From contig DDZS01000059.1 in NCBI GenBank assembly GCA_002346425.1, forward strand, positions 39,731-68,129: a stretch of 28,399 nt of DNA. Reading direction: 5' to 3'. The notes below the pieces were generated by a model. That model ran no database searches, was not told where the DNA came from, and worked only from the letters and a program-made list of their open reading frames with translations. Each line of letters begins with the position of its first letter. Within the stretch, counting starts at the first letter, position 1. Below are positions 7,794 to 15,816 of this stretch, in pieces. A program made the position numbers and the translations under genes. The DNA is from Alphaproteobacteria bacterium UBA3002. GTDB taxonomy: Bacteria; Pseudomonadota; Alphaproteobacteria; Rickettsiales; UBA3002.

Positions 7794-9298
7794 AGATGCA
7801 GCAAAAAGCCGCCGTGATCGGCGCCGGATTTGGCGGGCTGGCATTAGCCATTCGCCTGCAACAGGCAGGGTATAAAACCACACTGTTCGAGGCGCGCGAT
7901 AAGTTAGGCGGTCGTGCCTATGTGTATGAGGATAAAGGCTACCGCTTCGATGCCGGGCCTACTGTCATTACCGACCCCACAGCACTTGAGGAATTATTTA
8001 CCCTATGCGGAAAACGCATGGAAGACTATGTGCAGCTCGTGCCGGTAAATCCTTTCTACCGCCTGCAATGGCGCGATGGCAGCTGTTTCGATTACGTCAA
8101 TGATCAGGCAGAATTGGAAGCGCAGATTGCAGCGTTCAATCCGGACGATGTGAAGGGCTATCACCGCTTACATGCCTATGCAAAACAGACCTTTGCCGAA
8201 GGTTATGTAAAATTAGCCGCCGTTCCTTTCTTAGATTTTCGTTCCATGCTGCGCGCTGGCCCGCAATTGCTCAAACTGCAAAGCTGGCGCAGCGTCTATT
8301 CTATGGTGGCATCCTTTATCAAAGATGAACGGCTGCGTCAGGCGTTTAGTTTTCACACCCTGCTGGTGGGTGGCAGCCCGTTTAATACCTCATCGATTTA
8401 TACGTTGATTCATGCGCTGGAACGCGAGTGGGGCGTGCATTTTCCGCTTGGTGGCACTGGCGCGCTGGTAGAAGGACTAGGAAGGCTCTTTACCGATATG
8501 GGCGGCACCATATGTCTGAATGCCAAAGTGCAGGAAATCAGTATGGAAGATAATCGCGCGACGGGGGTGACATTGCAAAACGGCGAAGCACAAGCGTTTG
8601 ACGCCGTCGCCTCTAATGCCGATTTAATGCATACCTATGGCAACTTATTGCGGTCACATACCGTGGGTAAAAAACAAGCGAAGCGTTTAGACAAACGCCG
8701 CTTTTCGATGTCACTCTTTGTCATCTATTTCGGCGTGCGCAAATCTTACCCGGATGTGGCGCATCACACCGTGTTGTTTGGCCCCCGCTACCGTGAGTTG
8801 GTGAAAGAAATTTTCAAAGGCTCCGAATTGCCGGAGGATTTTTCGATGTATCTGCACAATCCTTGCGTGACCGATACTTCGATGGCGCCTGATGGTTGCA
8901 GTAGTTTTTACGTACTTTCGCCCGTGCCGCATCTGGGCAACGCGCCCATCGATTGGGAAGTGGAAGGCCCTAAATATCGCGACCGCATTCTGGCCGATTT
9001 GGATGCACATTATTTACCCGGCATGTTGGACAATCTGGAGACATGCCGCATTTTTACGCCGCAGAATTTCAAAGATGAACTCGGCGCGCATCATGGCTCG
9101 GCGTTCTCATTGGAGCCGGTGTTATGGCAAAGTGCCTGGTTCCGGGCGCATAATCGCGACGATCAGATTAACAATCTCTACATGGTCGGCGCGGGTACGC
9201 ATCCGGGTGCGGGCATTCCGGGTGTTGTTGCTTCGGCCAAAGCCACTGCCGGATTGATGATCGAAGACGGGCTACGTCGCAGCAGGGATGCCGCGTGA
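7790..9298 (+). CDS. crtI: Phytoene desaturase (lycopene-forming)
   Basis: The 502-residue CrtI-type desaturase inserts double bonds into phytoene to yield lycopene. It shows the N-terminal FAD motif (VIGAGFGGLALAIRLQQAG), the LGGRAY and FDAGPTVITDP segments of the family, and the C-terminal bacterial phytoene dehydrogenase signature (MVGAGTHPGAGIPGVVASAK). Length fits a full enzyme. The GTG start at 7790 overlaps the crtY stop (GTGA) and has AAGGA about 11 bases upstream; an ATG two codons later is the alternative. With crtY following in the pathway, the expected product is lycopene, though the number of desaturation steps cannot be proven from sequence. Confidence 0.94.
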   Translation: MKMQQKAAVIGAGFGGLALAIRLQQAGYKTTLFEARDKLGGRAYVYEDKGYRFDAGPTVITDPTALEELFTLCGKRMEDYVQLVPVNPFYRLQWRDGSCFDYVNDQAELEAQIAAFNPDDVKGYHRLHAYAKQTFAEGYVKLAAVPFLDFRSMLRAGPQLLKLQSWRSVYSMVASFIKDERLRQAFSFHTLLVGGSPFNTSSIYTLIHALEREWGVHFPLGGTGALVEGLGRLFTDMGGTICLNAKVQEISMEDNRATGVTLQNGEAQAFDAVASNADLMHTYGNLLRSHTVGKKQAKRLDKRRFSMSLFVIYFGVRKSYPDVAHHTVLFGPRYRELVKEIFKGSELPEDFSMYLHNPCVTDTSMAPDGCSSFYVLSPVPHLGNAPIDWEVEGPKYRDRILADLDAHYLPGMLDNLETCRIFTPQNFKDELGAHHGSAFSLEPVLWQSAWFRAHNRDDQINNLYMVGAGTHPGAGIPGVVASAKATAGLMIEDGLRRSRDAA

Positions 9299-10230
9299 AC
9301 AATCTGCACGAACACAGCGCGCAAACCATTAAAGCCGGATCGAAAAGTTTCGCGATTGCGTCACTTCTGTTTGGCCGCGAAATGCGACACGATGCGCAAA
9401 TGCTCTATGCCTGGTGCCGCTATGCGGACGATGTAATCGATGGGCAGGAAATGGGCTATGCGCAACAGGAGTATGACGGCACCCCGGAAGAACGGTTAAA
9501 AGCTTTGCGGCGCGATACGCAAGCCGCCATTCGCGGCGATGCCATGGATGATCCGGCATTTGCTGCCTTAGGGGAAGTGGTACGCCGCCACGCTATTCCG
9601 CCGCGCTATCCAATGGAATTGCTCGACGGGTTTTATATGGATGTCACGCAGCACCGCTACCAGCATTTTTCCGAAACGCTGGAATATTGTTATTATGTGG
9701 CGGGCGTGGTCGGCATCATGATGGCGCTGATTATGGGCGTGAAGCCAGAGGAGGAACTGGTGCTACACCGTGCCTGTGATCTGGGCATGGCGTTTCAACT
9801 GACCAATATCGCCCGCGATGTGATTGAAGATGCCGAAAACGGCCGTATCTATCTGCCCGCCGATTGGTTGCAAGAAGTGGGATTGCCTCAGCAGCCAGAA
9901 GCCTTGCTGCAACCGGAATATCGCGCCAAACTGCACGGCCTCGCCTTGCGGCTGGTCCATCATGCCGAACCGTATTACGCGTCGGCCGCGCTGGGCATGC
10001 GTGCGCTTCCGCCACGAGCGGCGATGGCCATTGGCGCGGCGCGCAGCGTGTATCGTCGTATCGGCACACGCCTGGAACAGCAGCGCCCTGCTGAATGGAA
10101 TGGACGCATTGTGATACCAAAGCACGAAAAGCAGGCGCTGGCGATCACCGCCGGGTTACAAGGGCTAGTGCTGTCATTGTTGCCACCCACGAATGCATCG
10201 CGTCAGGGATTATGGACGCGGCCCGCCTGA
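9295..10230 (+). CDS. crtB: Phytoene synthase
   Basis: This 311-residue squalene/phytoene synthase family enzyme condenses two GGPP molecules to phytoene. The first Asp-rich motif is YADDVID (Asp45, Asp46, Asp49), which with the upstream YAWCRYADD context is diagnostic. The second, NIARDVIED (Asp175, Asp179), is followed by GRIYLP. The GTG start overlaps the crtI stop by four bases (GTGA), so translation of crtY-crtI-crtB is coupled. The 3' end overlaps the 3' end of the opposing crtW by 21 bases. Confidence 0.94.
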   Translation: MNNLHEHSAQTIKAGSKSFAIASLLFGREMRHDAQMLYAWCRYADDVIDGQEMGYAQQEYDGTPEERLKALRRDTQAAIRGDAMDDPAFAALGEVVRRHAIPPRYPMELLDGFYMDVTQHRYQHFSETLEYCYYVAGVVGIMMALIMGVKPEEELVLHRACDLGMAFQLTNIARDVIEDAENGRIYLPADWLQEVGLPQQPEALLQPEYRAKLHGLALRLVHHAEPYYASAALGMRALPPRAAMAIGAARSVYRRIGTRLEQQRPAEWNGRIVIPKHEKQALAITAGLQGLVLSLLPPTNASRQGLWTRPA

Positions 10231-10932
10231 TTGTAATTCCCGACGTTTAGCTGGCAGTGCCCACCATGGCGTGCGCGGGCTAAGATGATGTTCATGATGG
10301 TAGCCGAAGTGAAAACAGCTGATGAGCGACCACCACCAACCATAGGCATTACTCCGCGCGTGGTGATGGTCGGCAAACGCGTCCTCCTGATGCCGATGCG
10401 GCAGCCAGGTCCCGAAGTAGAATAATTGCATGGAAGAGACAATTCCCGGCAGGGCGAAAAACACTAAAATCGCTGGAATCGATGCGCCCATTAACCAGTA
10501 CAGGGTTACGCGCACTTGCATAATGATAACTTCGCGCCAACCGAAATAGGTACGCATGAATTGCCAGTACCACGGCAACAGCGCTTTTGGATTGGCGGCA
10601 TGAAAATCCGGGTCATCTGCAGTGCCAGCATGGTCATGATGTCGATGATGTTGTGGCAACAAACGTGCATAGGTAAATCCTGCATAGAGTGCCAGCGCCA
10701 CTGCCCCTAAAGCGTGGCCCAAAGCAGGTTTTTCCGGCGCCAATGATCCATGCATGGCATCATGCGCGAGTATAAACAGGCCGACGGACAACCATGTCAG
10801 CGCTATCATTAGAATCAGGGAACCAGCCCAATGAGACAGCGGATGAAAAAACAAGGCATAGACATGTAGCCCGGACCATGCCGTCAAAATAAGCGCCGAC
10901 AATACGAGCCCTGTGCAGCTTTGCCGCGTCAT
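10210..10932 (-). CDS. crtW: Beta-carotene 4-ketolase
   Basis: The 240-residue membrane protein belongs to the CrtW family of di-iron ketolases, which add 4-keto groups to beta-ionone rings. The His clusters are HDAMH (57-61), HHRHHDH (95-101) and FHFGYHHEHH (208-216), all in the expected order between hydrophobic segments. The length matches CrtW and is shorter than the unrelated CrtO ketolases. ATG 10932 overlaps the crtZ stop by four bases (ATGA), so crtZ and crtW are co-translated, and their joint action on beta-carotene gives canthaxanthin, zeaxanthin and astaxanthin-class products. Its coding end overlaps crtB on the opposite strand. Confidence 0.93.
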   Translation of the reverse strand: MTRQSCTGLVLSALILTAWSGLHVYALFFHPLSHWAGSLILMIALTWLSVGLFILAHDAMHGSLAPEKPALGHALGAVALALYAGFTYARLLPQHHRHHDHAGTADDPDFHAANPKALLPWYWQFMRTYFGWREVIIMQVRVTLYWLMGASIPAILVFFALPGIVSSMQLFYFGTWLPHRHQEDAFADHHHARSNAYGWWWSLISCFHFGYHHEHHLSPRTPWWALPAKRRELQSGGPRP

Positions 10933-11432
10933 ACGCGATACTCATCCCGCTGGTTGGCGCGATGTTTCAATTCCTGCCGCAATCGTTCGGGCGGCGGCGC
11001 GTATAAAAATCCGAAGGAGACCGCGCCTTGACGCCCCTGCACCGCGTGATGCAGATGATGCGCATTGACCAATCGATCAAGATAGGCCGAACGCGGGATA
11101 TGCTGACGGCACCAACGGCCAATCCATCCGCGCCGATGCACCACTAAATCGTGAAACACCATATAGAGCAGGCCATACGCACTGATGCCCAGCGCCACCC
11201 ACCACATTGTGTATTCTGGACCGGGCCATACGATGAAGAGCACCGCCGCGGGCAGCGCAAATATCAGTGCGTAACGATCATTGCGTTCTAACAGGCCGAG
11301 ACTGGGTTGATGGTGGTCACGATGCCAATGCCAACCGGGCCCATGCATGATAAATCGATGCACCAGATAGGCCGTCGCTTCCATAGCGATAAACGAAGCA
11401 ATCGCCACAAAAAGATGAAGAGCTATGGACAT
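10929..11432 (-). CDS. crtZ: Beta-carotene 3-hydroxylase
   Basis: This 167-residue membrane di-iron hydroxylase of the fatty acid hydroxylase superfamily adds 3-hydroxyl groups to beta-rings. Its His motifs are HRFIMH (25-30), HRDHH (37-41), FHDLVVH (93-99) and HHLHH (125-129), which is the typical CrtZ set. Length is normal for bacterial CrtZ. It is the first gene of the minus-strand crtZ-crtW pair and diverges from crtE across a 91-base spacer that must hold promoters for both directions. Confidence 0.94.
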   Translation of the reverse strand: MSIALHLFVAIASFIAMEATAYLVHRFIMHGPGWHWHRDHHQPSLGLLERNDRYALIFALPAAVLFIVWPGPEYTMWWVALGISAYGLLYMVFHDLVVHRRGWIGRWCRQHIPRSAYLDRLVNAHHLHHAVQGRQGAVSFGFLYAPPPERLRQELKHRANQRDEYRV

Positions 11433-11488
11433 ACCGGGAATTTAGCGTAAATGACACGACTTATACAATGCTTTCTCACAAATAGTGA

Positions 11489-11517
11489 TTGCCTGAACCG
11501 CACTTAAATCATAGCTT
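11489..11517 (+). promoter_or_regulatory. Possible promoter giving a near-leaderless crtE transcript
   Basis: TTGCCT (11489-11494) and TAGCTT (11512-11517) are 17 bases apart and end six bases before the crtE ATG. The -10 element is poor. It is noted because crtE has no ribosome binding site, which a start at or next to the ATG would explain. Confidence 0.2.
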
Positions 11518-11523
11518 CACTTT

Positions 11524-12453
11524 ATGAAGATTTATTCATCACCGGCATTGGCCGGCTCTGCATCGCATGGTTCACCCGCGACATCAATGGTAACCGGCGT
11601 TCAAAGCGATGTGCTGCGCGCTCAGGTGGACGAGCGGTTGGATCAGTTACTGAGCGAGAAGGAGGCACAAATCAGCGCCCCGCAGGAAGCCATGCGCTAT
11701 ATGGCGCTTGCTCCGGGAAAACGCCTGCGCCCTTTATTAACGCTAGCGGCTACGCAGCAATTTTGCGGTGAGCCATCGGCCGCTTTGAACGCGGCATGCG
11801 CCACGGAAATGGTGCATGCTGCATCACTGATCTTGGATGATTTACCGTGTATGGATGATGCGAAAATGCGCCGCAATCAACCTACCGTGCATCGCCATTT
11901 CGGAGAGAGTATCGCCATATTAGCCGCGATTTCATTGCTGGCACGCGCCTTTGAATGTATCGCGCAGGATGATGACTTAAGCGACGCGACCCGCAATCAG
12001 TTAAATGCATGCCTTAGCGGGGCAGTTGGCACTGCCGGGCTGGCACTTGGGCAAGCGGAAGACTTATTTGCCGGTGACACAGCAGCGCAATCGTATGTCG
12101 AAACTATGTATCATCGTAAAACTGCCGTATTATTCATTGCCAGCGCGGAAATGGGCGCCATCATCGCCGGGGCAGATGGAACAGAACGGCGCAGAGTGCA
12201 GAACTTTGCGCGACATGTGGGGCTTGCCTATCAGATTATCGACGATCTGGCCGATGGCGTTCCAGCGCATGCGCTGGATAAAGATACTGGACAGGATATT
12301 GGAAAACCCACCCTGGTCGCATTGATGGGGCCAGACGCCGCACGCGTGAAAGTCAAACAACATCTCGATCACGCGATGGAACTCGCCGCGCAGACTGGCC
12401 GTGGCACCACTTTACAGGATTTTGTGCACCAACATTTTATCTCTACTTTTTAA
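11524..12453 (+). CDS. crtE: Geranylgeranyl diphosphate synthase
   Basis: This 309-residue trans-isoprenyl diphosphate synthase supplies GGPP to phytoene synthase. The first Asp-rich motif is DDLPCMDDAKMRR (Asp105-Arg117), with the two-residue insertion typical of bacterial type II enzymes. The second is DDLAD (240-244), and GKRLRP lies at 65-70. The residues before the first motif are small (Ala-Ser at -5 and -4), where short-chain FPP synthases usually carry Tyr; this favours a C20 product. The ATG at 11524 has no recognisable ribosome binding site, and the first 25 or so residues look unconserved, so the start is the least certain part. Met22 is an alternative. Its stop interlocks with the stop of the opposing glycosyltransferase. 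Confidence 0.91.
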   Translation: MKIYSSPALAGSASHGSPATSMVTGVQSDVLRAQVDERLDQLLSEKEAQISAPQEAMRYMALAPGKRLRPLLTLAATQQFCGEPSAALNAACATEMVHAASLILDDLPCMDDAKMRRNQPTVHRHFGESIAILAAISLLARAFECIAQDDDLSDATRNQLNACLSGAVGTAGLALGQAEDLFAGDTAAQSYVETMYHRKTAVLFIASAEMGAIIAGADGTERRRVQNFARHVGLAYQIIDDLADGVPAHALDKDTGQDIGKPTLVALMGPDAARVKVKQHLDHAMELAAQTGRGTTLQDFVHQHFISTF

Positions 12454-13730
12454 ACGTTGCGCAACTGCGTTTCGATATGGTCGCAGGCCACCTCAACCCC
12501 CGATTCATTTTCTAATAGCTCCTGAGCATTGCCTGCCTTTGCCGCATAACTTGGATCATTGATCAACGCGGCAATAGAGTGCGCGGCGCGTCTTGGGGAA
12601 TACTGATTTCGTCGTAGCGCAATACCCGCACCCGCGGCCTGCATTCGGCGGGCATTGTCATGCTGATCATGCGCATAGGTCACCGCAAGCTGTGGTACTC
12701 CCGCGGCCAGCGCCGCCATGATAGAGCCCATGCCTCCGCCGTGAATCACCGCTGCGGCATAGGGAAAAACATCCGGATACGGAGCATACGCGTGCCATGT
12801 CGCCCATTCTGGTAACATCTCTGGCAGATCCGCCGGGCGCTGCGTACTCCCGGTTAAAAACACGGCGCGGCGCGCAAGCTTTTCTGCGCTCGTAAGGCTT
12901 TTTGAAAAAAAGCGCTGCGCGTCTTTGGCCGACGACGAGCCTAACGTAAACACCAGCGGCGGTTCGCCATGTTTTAGGAAGTCTGAAAGTCCCTCCGGCA
13001 CGCTCACATTCGGTTGCCGATATAAAATCATGCCGGTTTGGGTGACCGGTTGCGGCCAGTCCGGTTGCGGCGTGCCTAGCAGCGGGGAAAACAAAGCCAG
13101 CACCCCGTGCGGTGAATGCTGCCCTTCGTATATCGGATGCCCACCTTCCGGTAATTGAAGCGTGCGACGCGCTTCATCCACCGGCGCGACCCACCGCCGT
13201 GTCCAGTTACGGCTATAGTCTAAAATCCGTTCATTCCACGCCACCGCTTCGCGACTTCCCCCGCGCCGCAACGGTAGCGGCGGTAGTAAAGGTGGATCAT
13301 AGGCGGAGAATAACGTGAATGGCTGAAACACACAGGACAGCCATTTCAACCGCTGTGCTTCTGCCACCAACGGTGCTGCCAGCGCCATCGACTGGCTAAT
13401 CAGCAGGTCTGCATCTTTGCAAGCGGCATACAGATCGGCATAGCTATCGTGAATCGCGGGCGCAAGATATTCACGGAAAGCAAATTTCGCTCCATGTTTG
13501 GGATGCATGAAACGCTCGTGAAAGGCTGGGTCATCCGGCGGGTCTGGCCGCATCGGCGTAAAATCCAACCCTGCCTGCTGCACCGGTGAAGCATAGCGCT
13601 GCGTGGTCGCCACACTTACTGTGTGGCCGCGATGTGCAAGCGCCATACCGATCGCTAAAAAAGGATGCAAATCACCTAACGAGCCGGTTGTGGCCAACAC
13701 GATCTTTGCTCCGCGTGGCGATTCAGACAT
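12450..13730 (-). CDS. crtX: GT1-family glycosyltransferase, probable carotenoid (xanthophyll) glucosyltransferase
   Basis: The 426-residue protein is a GT-B glycosyltransferase of the UGT/MGT type. The N-terminal acceptor domain begins VLATTGSLGDLHPFLAIGMAL. The C-terminal nucleotide-sugar site contains HGGGMGSIMAALAAGVPQL (330-348), then a DQHDNARRM segment. This resembles sterol and RhlB-like glycosyltransferases as well as CrtX. The name therefore rests largely on location: it shares interlocking stop codons with crtE and sits beside crtZ, which makes the hydroxyl acceptor. A zeaxanthin or astaxanthin glucoside is the expected product; another lipid acceptor remains possible. No signal peptide is visible, so it should act at the cytoplasmic membrane face. 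A DUF2141 gene diverges from it 59 bases upstream. Confidence 0.8.
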   Translation of the reverse strand: MSESPRGAKIVLATTGSLGDLHPFLAIGMALAHRGHTVSVATTQRYASPVQQAGLDFTPMRPDPPDDPAFHERFMHPKHGAKFAFREYLAPAIHDSYADLYAACKDADLLISQSMALAAPLVAEAQRLKWLSCVFQPFTLFSAYDPPLLPPLPLRRGGSREAVAWNERILDYSRNWTRRWVAPVDEARRTLQLPEGGHPIYEGQHSPHGVLALFSPLLGTPQPDWPQPVTQTGMILYRQPNVSVPEGLSDFLKHGEPPLVFTLGSSSAKDAQRFFSKSLTSAEKLARRAVFLTGSTQRPADLPEMLPEWATWHAYAPYPDVFPYAAAVIHGGGMGSIMAALAAGVPQLAVTYAHDQHDNARRMQAAGAGIALRRNQYSPRRAAHSIAALINDPSYAAKAGNAQELLENESGVEVACDHIETQLRNV

Positions 13731-13789
13731 ATACCAACTGCGAAAAAGTCATCTGGCTGCTTAAGGCAATCACGGTTAAGGTAGCGGAC

Positions 13790-14209
13790 ATGCGTGCAAC
13801 ATTTCTTGCCATTTGGGCATCACTGGGGGTTCCGTTCAGCGGACATGCGGCTGAACTTACAGTCTGGGTGACAAATGTCCAGTCAGATGCCGGTCAGATT
13901 ATTTGCAGCCTCTATAGTGATGCAAGCAACTTTCTGGATACCCCTGCTCCGGGCTTAAAACAGTCCGCGACAGCGCAAACAAATACTTCGCGTTGTTATT
14001 ATCCCGATCTGCCAGATGGCACCTATGCGGCCGTCGTGATGCATGATGAAAACAGCGATGGCGAATTGGAAAGCAACCTGATCGGCTATCCACTCGAAAG
14101 CTGGGGCATGTCAAACGATCCGCTCGCTTTGTTCGGCCCGCCCACCTTCGAAGAAGCCGCATTCACGCTGGAAGATAGCACCGAAATTACTGTGAAGTTA
14201 AGCGATTGA
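13790..14209 (+). CDS. Exported DUF2141 family protein
   Basis: The 139-residue product has a signal peptide (hydrophobic run, then FSGHA with cleavage near residue 20) and a DUF2141 beta-sandwich-like domain. The recognisable core is LPDGTYAAVVMHDENSDGEL, followed by IGYPLESWGMSND. The Asp/Asn-rich DENSDGE loop resembles a calcium-binding loop. The family is secreted or periplasmic and its molecular function is unknown. ATG 13790 has AAGG eight bases upstream; an open extension back to 13586 overlaps crtX and has no support. It diverges from crtX and lies six bases before selO, so the two probably share a transcript. A role in handling carotenoid glycosides is conceivable but not shown. Confidence 0.82.
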   Translation: MRATFLAIWASLGVPFSGHAAELTVWVTNVQSDAGQIICSLYSDASNFLDTPAPGLKQSATAQTNTSRCYYPDLPDGTYAAVVMHDENSDGELESNLIGYPLESWGMSNDPLALFGPPTFEEAAFTLEDSTEITVKLSD

Positions 14210-14215
14210 GCCGCG

Positions 14216-15670
14216 ATGACTGACACAGACTCACATATAGGTTGGCAGTTCGACACGCATTACACGCAGCTGCCGGAACCCTTTTATACACGTATCGATC
14301 CCGTGCCGGTACAAAACCCGCAGCTTGTTATGTTGAACCATGCGTTAGCCGACACGCTAGGTTTAACGCTGAACAACGTACCGGATGCCTCGTTAGCACA
14401 ATTATTCGCCGGGAATCGTTTACCTCAAGCGGCTAGTCCGTTGGCGCAAGCCTATGCCGGTCATCAGTTCGGACATTTTAGCATGTTGGGGGACGGACGT
14501 GCGCATCTTCTCGGCGAACATCGCACCCCTCAGGGCGAGCGTGTCGATATCCAGCTAAAGGGATCGGGCAGAACCCCTTATGCCCGCCGCGGTGACGGAC
14601 GAGCCGCATTGGGGCCCATGCTGCGTGAATATATCATCAGCGAGGCGATGCATGCGCTTGGCGTGCCAACCACACGCAGTCTTGCAGTGGTCACGACAGG
14701 TGAAATCGTACTGCGCGAAACCGCGTTGCCCGGCGCCGTGCTGACCCGCGTGGCGGCCAGTCATGTACGCGTGGGCACATTTGAATATGCGGCCCAACTA
14801 CAAGATATTACTGCCTTACAAGCACTCGCGGATTATGCCATCGCGCGGCACTTTCCGCATCTGGCCGAATCCACCGAACCTTATGCCGACTTATTGGAAA
14901 CCGTCATGGACCGGCAGATCACACTCGTGACCCATTGGTTACGCATTGGATTTATTCATGGCGTGATGAATACGGACAATATGGCGATATCCGGAGAGAC
15001 CATTGACTATGGTCCGTGTGCTTTCATGGATGCGTATGATCCGGCCACGGTTTTTAGTTCGATCGATCGCGGAGGCCGCTATGCGTATGCGAACCAACCG
15101 CATATAGCAGGGTGGAATCTCGCACGGTTGGCCGAAGCCCTCCTACCTCTGCTCCACCCGGATCAGACGCAGGCCATCAAACAAGCGGAAGAGATTCTGG
15201 GACAGTTTAATAGTCGTTTTCAGACAAACTGGCTGGGTATGATGCGCTGTAAATTGGGTTTGCTGAGCGATGAACCCGAAGACGCGCCCTTAATCGGAGA
15301 GTTGCTGCAATGGATGCAAAAAAACGGCGCGGATTATACCAATACGTTTCGCGCGCTTAGTATGGGTGAGGCCAATGAAGAAGATCCAGAGTTTGCTGAG
15401 TGGCATACCCGCTGGCAAAAGCGGCTGTCTGGAAACCCCAAGCCGCAACACGAAGCCTACGCAAAAATGCTGCGCACCAATCCTGCCATTATTCCGCGCA
15501 ACCATCAGGTAGAAAAGGCACTACGCGCTGCCGAAAATGATGGCGACTTTAGTGTGTTCAACGCATTGGTAGAAACGCTTGCGACACCCTATGACACGCC
15601 GGCCTCATCCGCCTATACCACTCCCCCTAAACCTGAAGAGCGGGTATATCAAACATTTTGCGGAACCTAA
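14216..15670 (+). CDS. selO: Protein adenylyltransferase SelO (YdiU family)
   Basis: This 484-residue pseudokinase-fold enzyme transfers AMP from ATP to Ser, Thr or Tyr residues of proteins and has been linked to redox defence. The family blocks are all present: AYAGHQFGHFSMLGDGRA, QLKGSGRTPYARRGDGRAA, the HGVMNTDNM nucleotide and metal site, and the DYGPCAFMD segment. The C-terminus ends YQTFCGT, with the conserved near-terminal Cys that is selenocysteine in some eukaryotes. Length is standard for bacterial SelO. It begins six bases after the DUF2141 gene without a strong binding site, so translational coupling is likely. Confidence 0.93.
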   Translation: MTDTDSHIGWQFDTHYTQLPEPFYTRIDPVPVQNPQLVMLNHALADTLGLTLNNVPDASLAQLFAGNRLPQAASPLAQAYAGHQFGHFSMLGDGRAHLLGEHRTPQGERVDIQLKGSGRTPYARRGDGRAALGPMLREYIISEAMHALGVPTTRSLAVVTTGEIVLRETALPGAVLTRVAASHVRVGTFEYAAQLQDITALQALADYAIARHFPHLAESTEPYADLLETVMDRQITLVTHWLRIGFIHGVMNTDNMAISGETIDYGPCAFMDAYDPATVFSSIDRGGRYAYANQPHIAGWNLARLAEALLPLLHPDQTQAIKQAEEILGQFNSRFQTNWLGMMRCKLGLLSDEPEDAPLIGELLQWMQKNGADYTNTFRALSMGEANEEDPEFAEWHTRWQKRLSGNPKPQHEAYAKMLRTNPAIIPRNHQVEKALRAAENDGDFSVFNALVETLATPYDTPASSAYTTPPKPEERVYQTFCGT

Positions 15671-15816
15671 CCGCCTATTTGCCATTCATACTTAGCACGT
15701 CGATCATATCGATTACTTTACAAAATCGTAAGGTCGCAGAAAAGGTCTCGCAAATAGAACATCTCTATAAGGGGGATCAGGCATTGGCCTGAACTGTAAC
15801 AACCAAAAGGAGAATC
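15671..15816. promoter_or_regulatory. Upstream region of the PepSY/two-component unit with two inverted repeats
   Basis: The 146-base gap holds TCGAT-CAT-ATCGA at 15700-15712 and TCAGGC-ATTG-GCCTGA at 15777-15792. A TATAAG -10-like hexamer lies at 15766-15771 without a good -35 element, as might suit a regulator-activated promoter. The second repeat sits between that hexamer and the ribosome binding site and could be an operator or a leader hairpin. No protein or RNA gene is evident. Confidence 0.35.

Noticed and set aside
9763..10125. Two overlapping minus-strand open frames within crtB
   Set aside because: crtB carries all its catalytic motifs across this stretch, so these are shadow frames.
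13586..13789. N-terminal extension of the DUF2141 gene antisense to crtX
   Set aside because: ATG 13790 has a spaced AAGG and begins a clean signal peptide; the extension would bury it.
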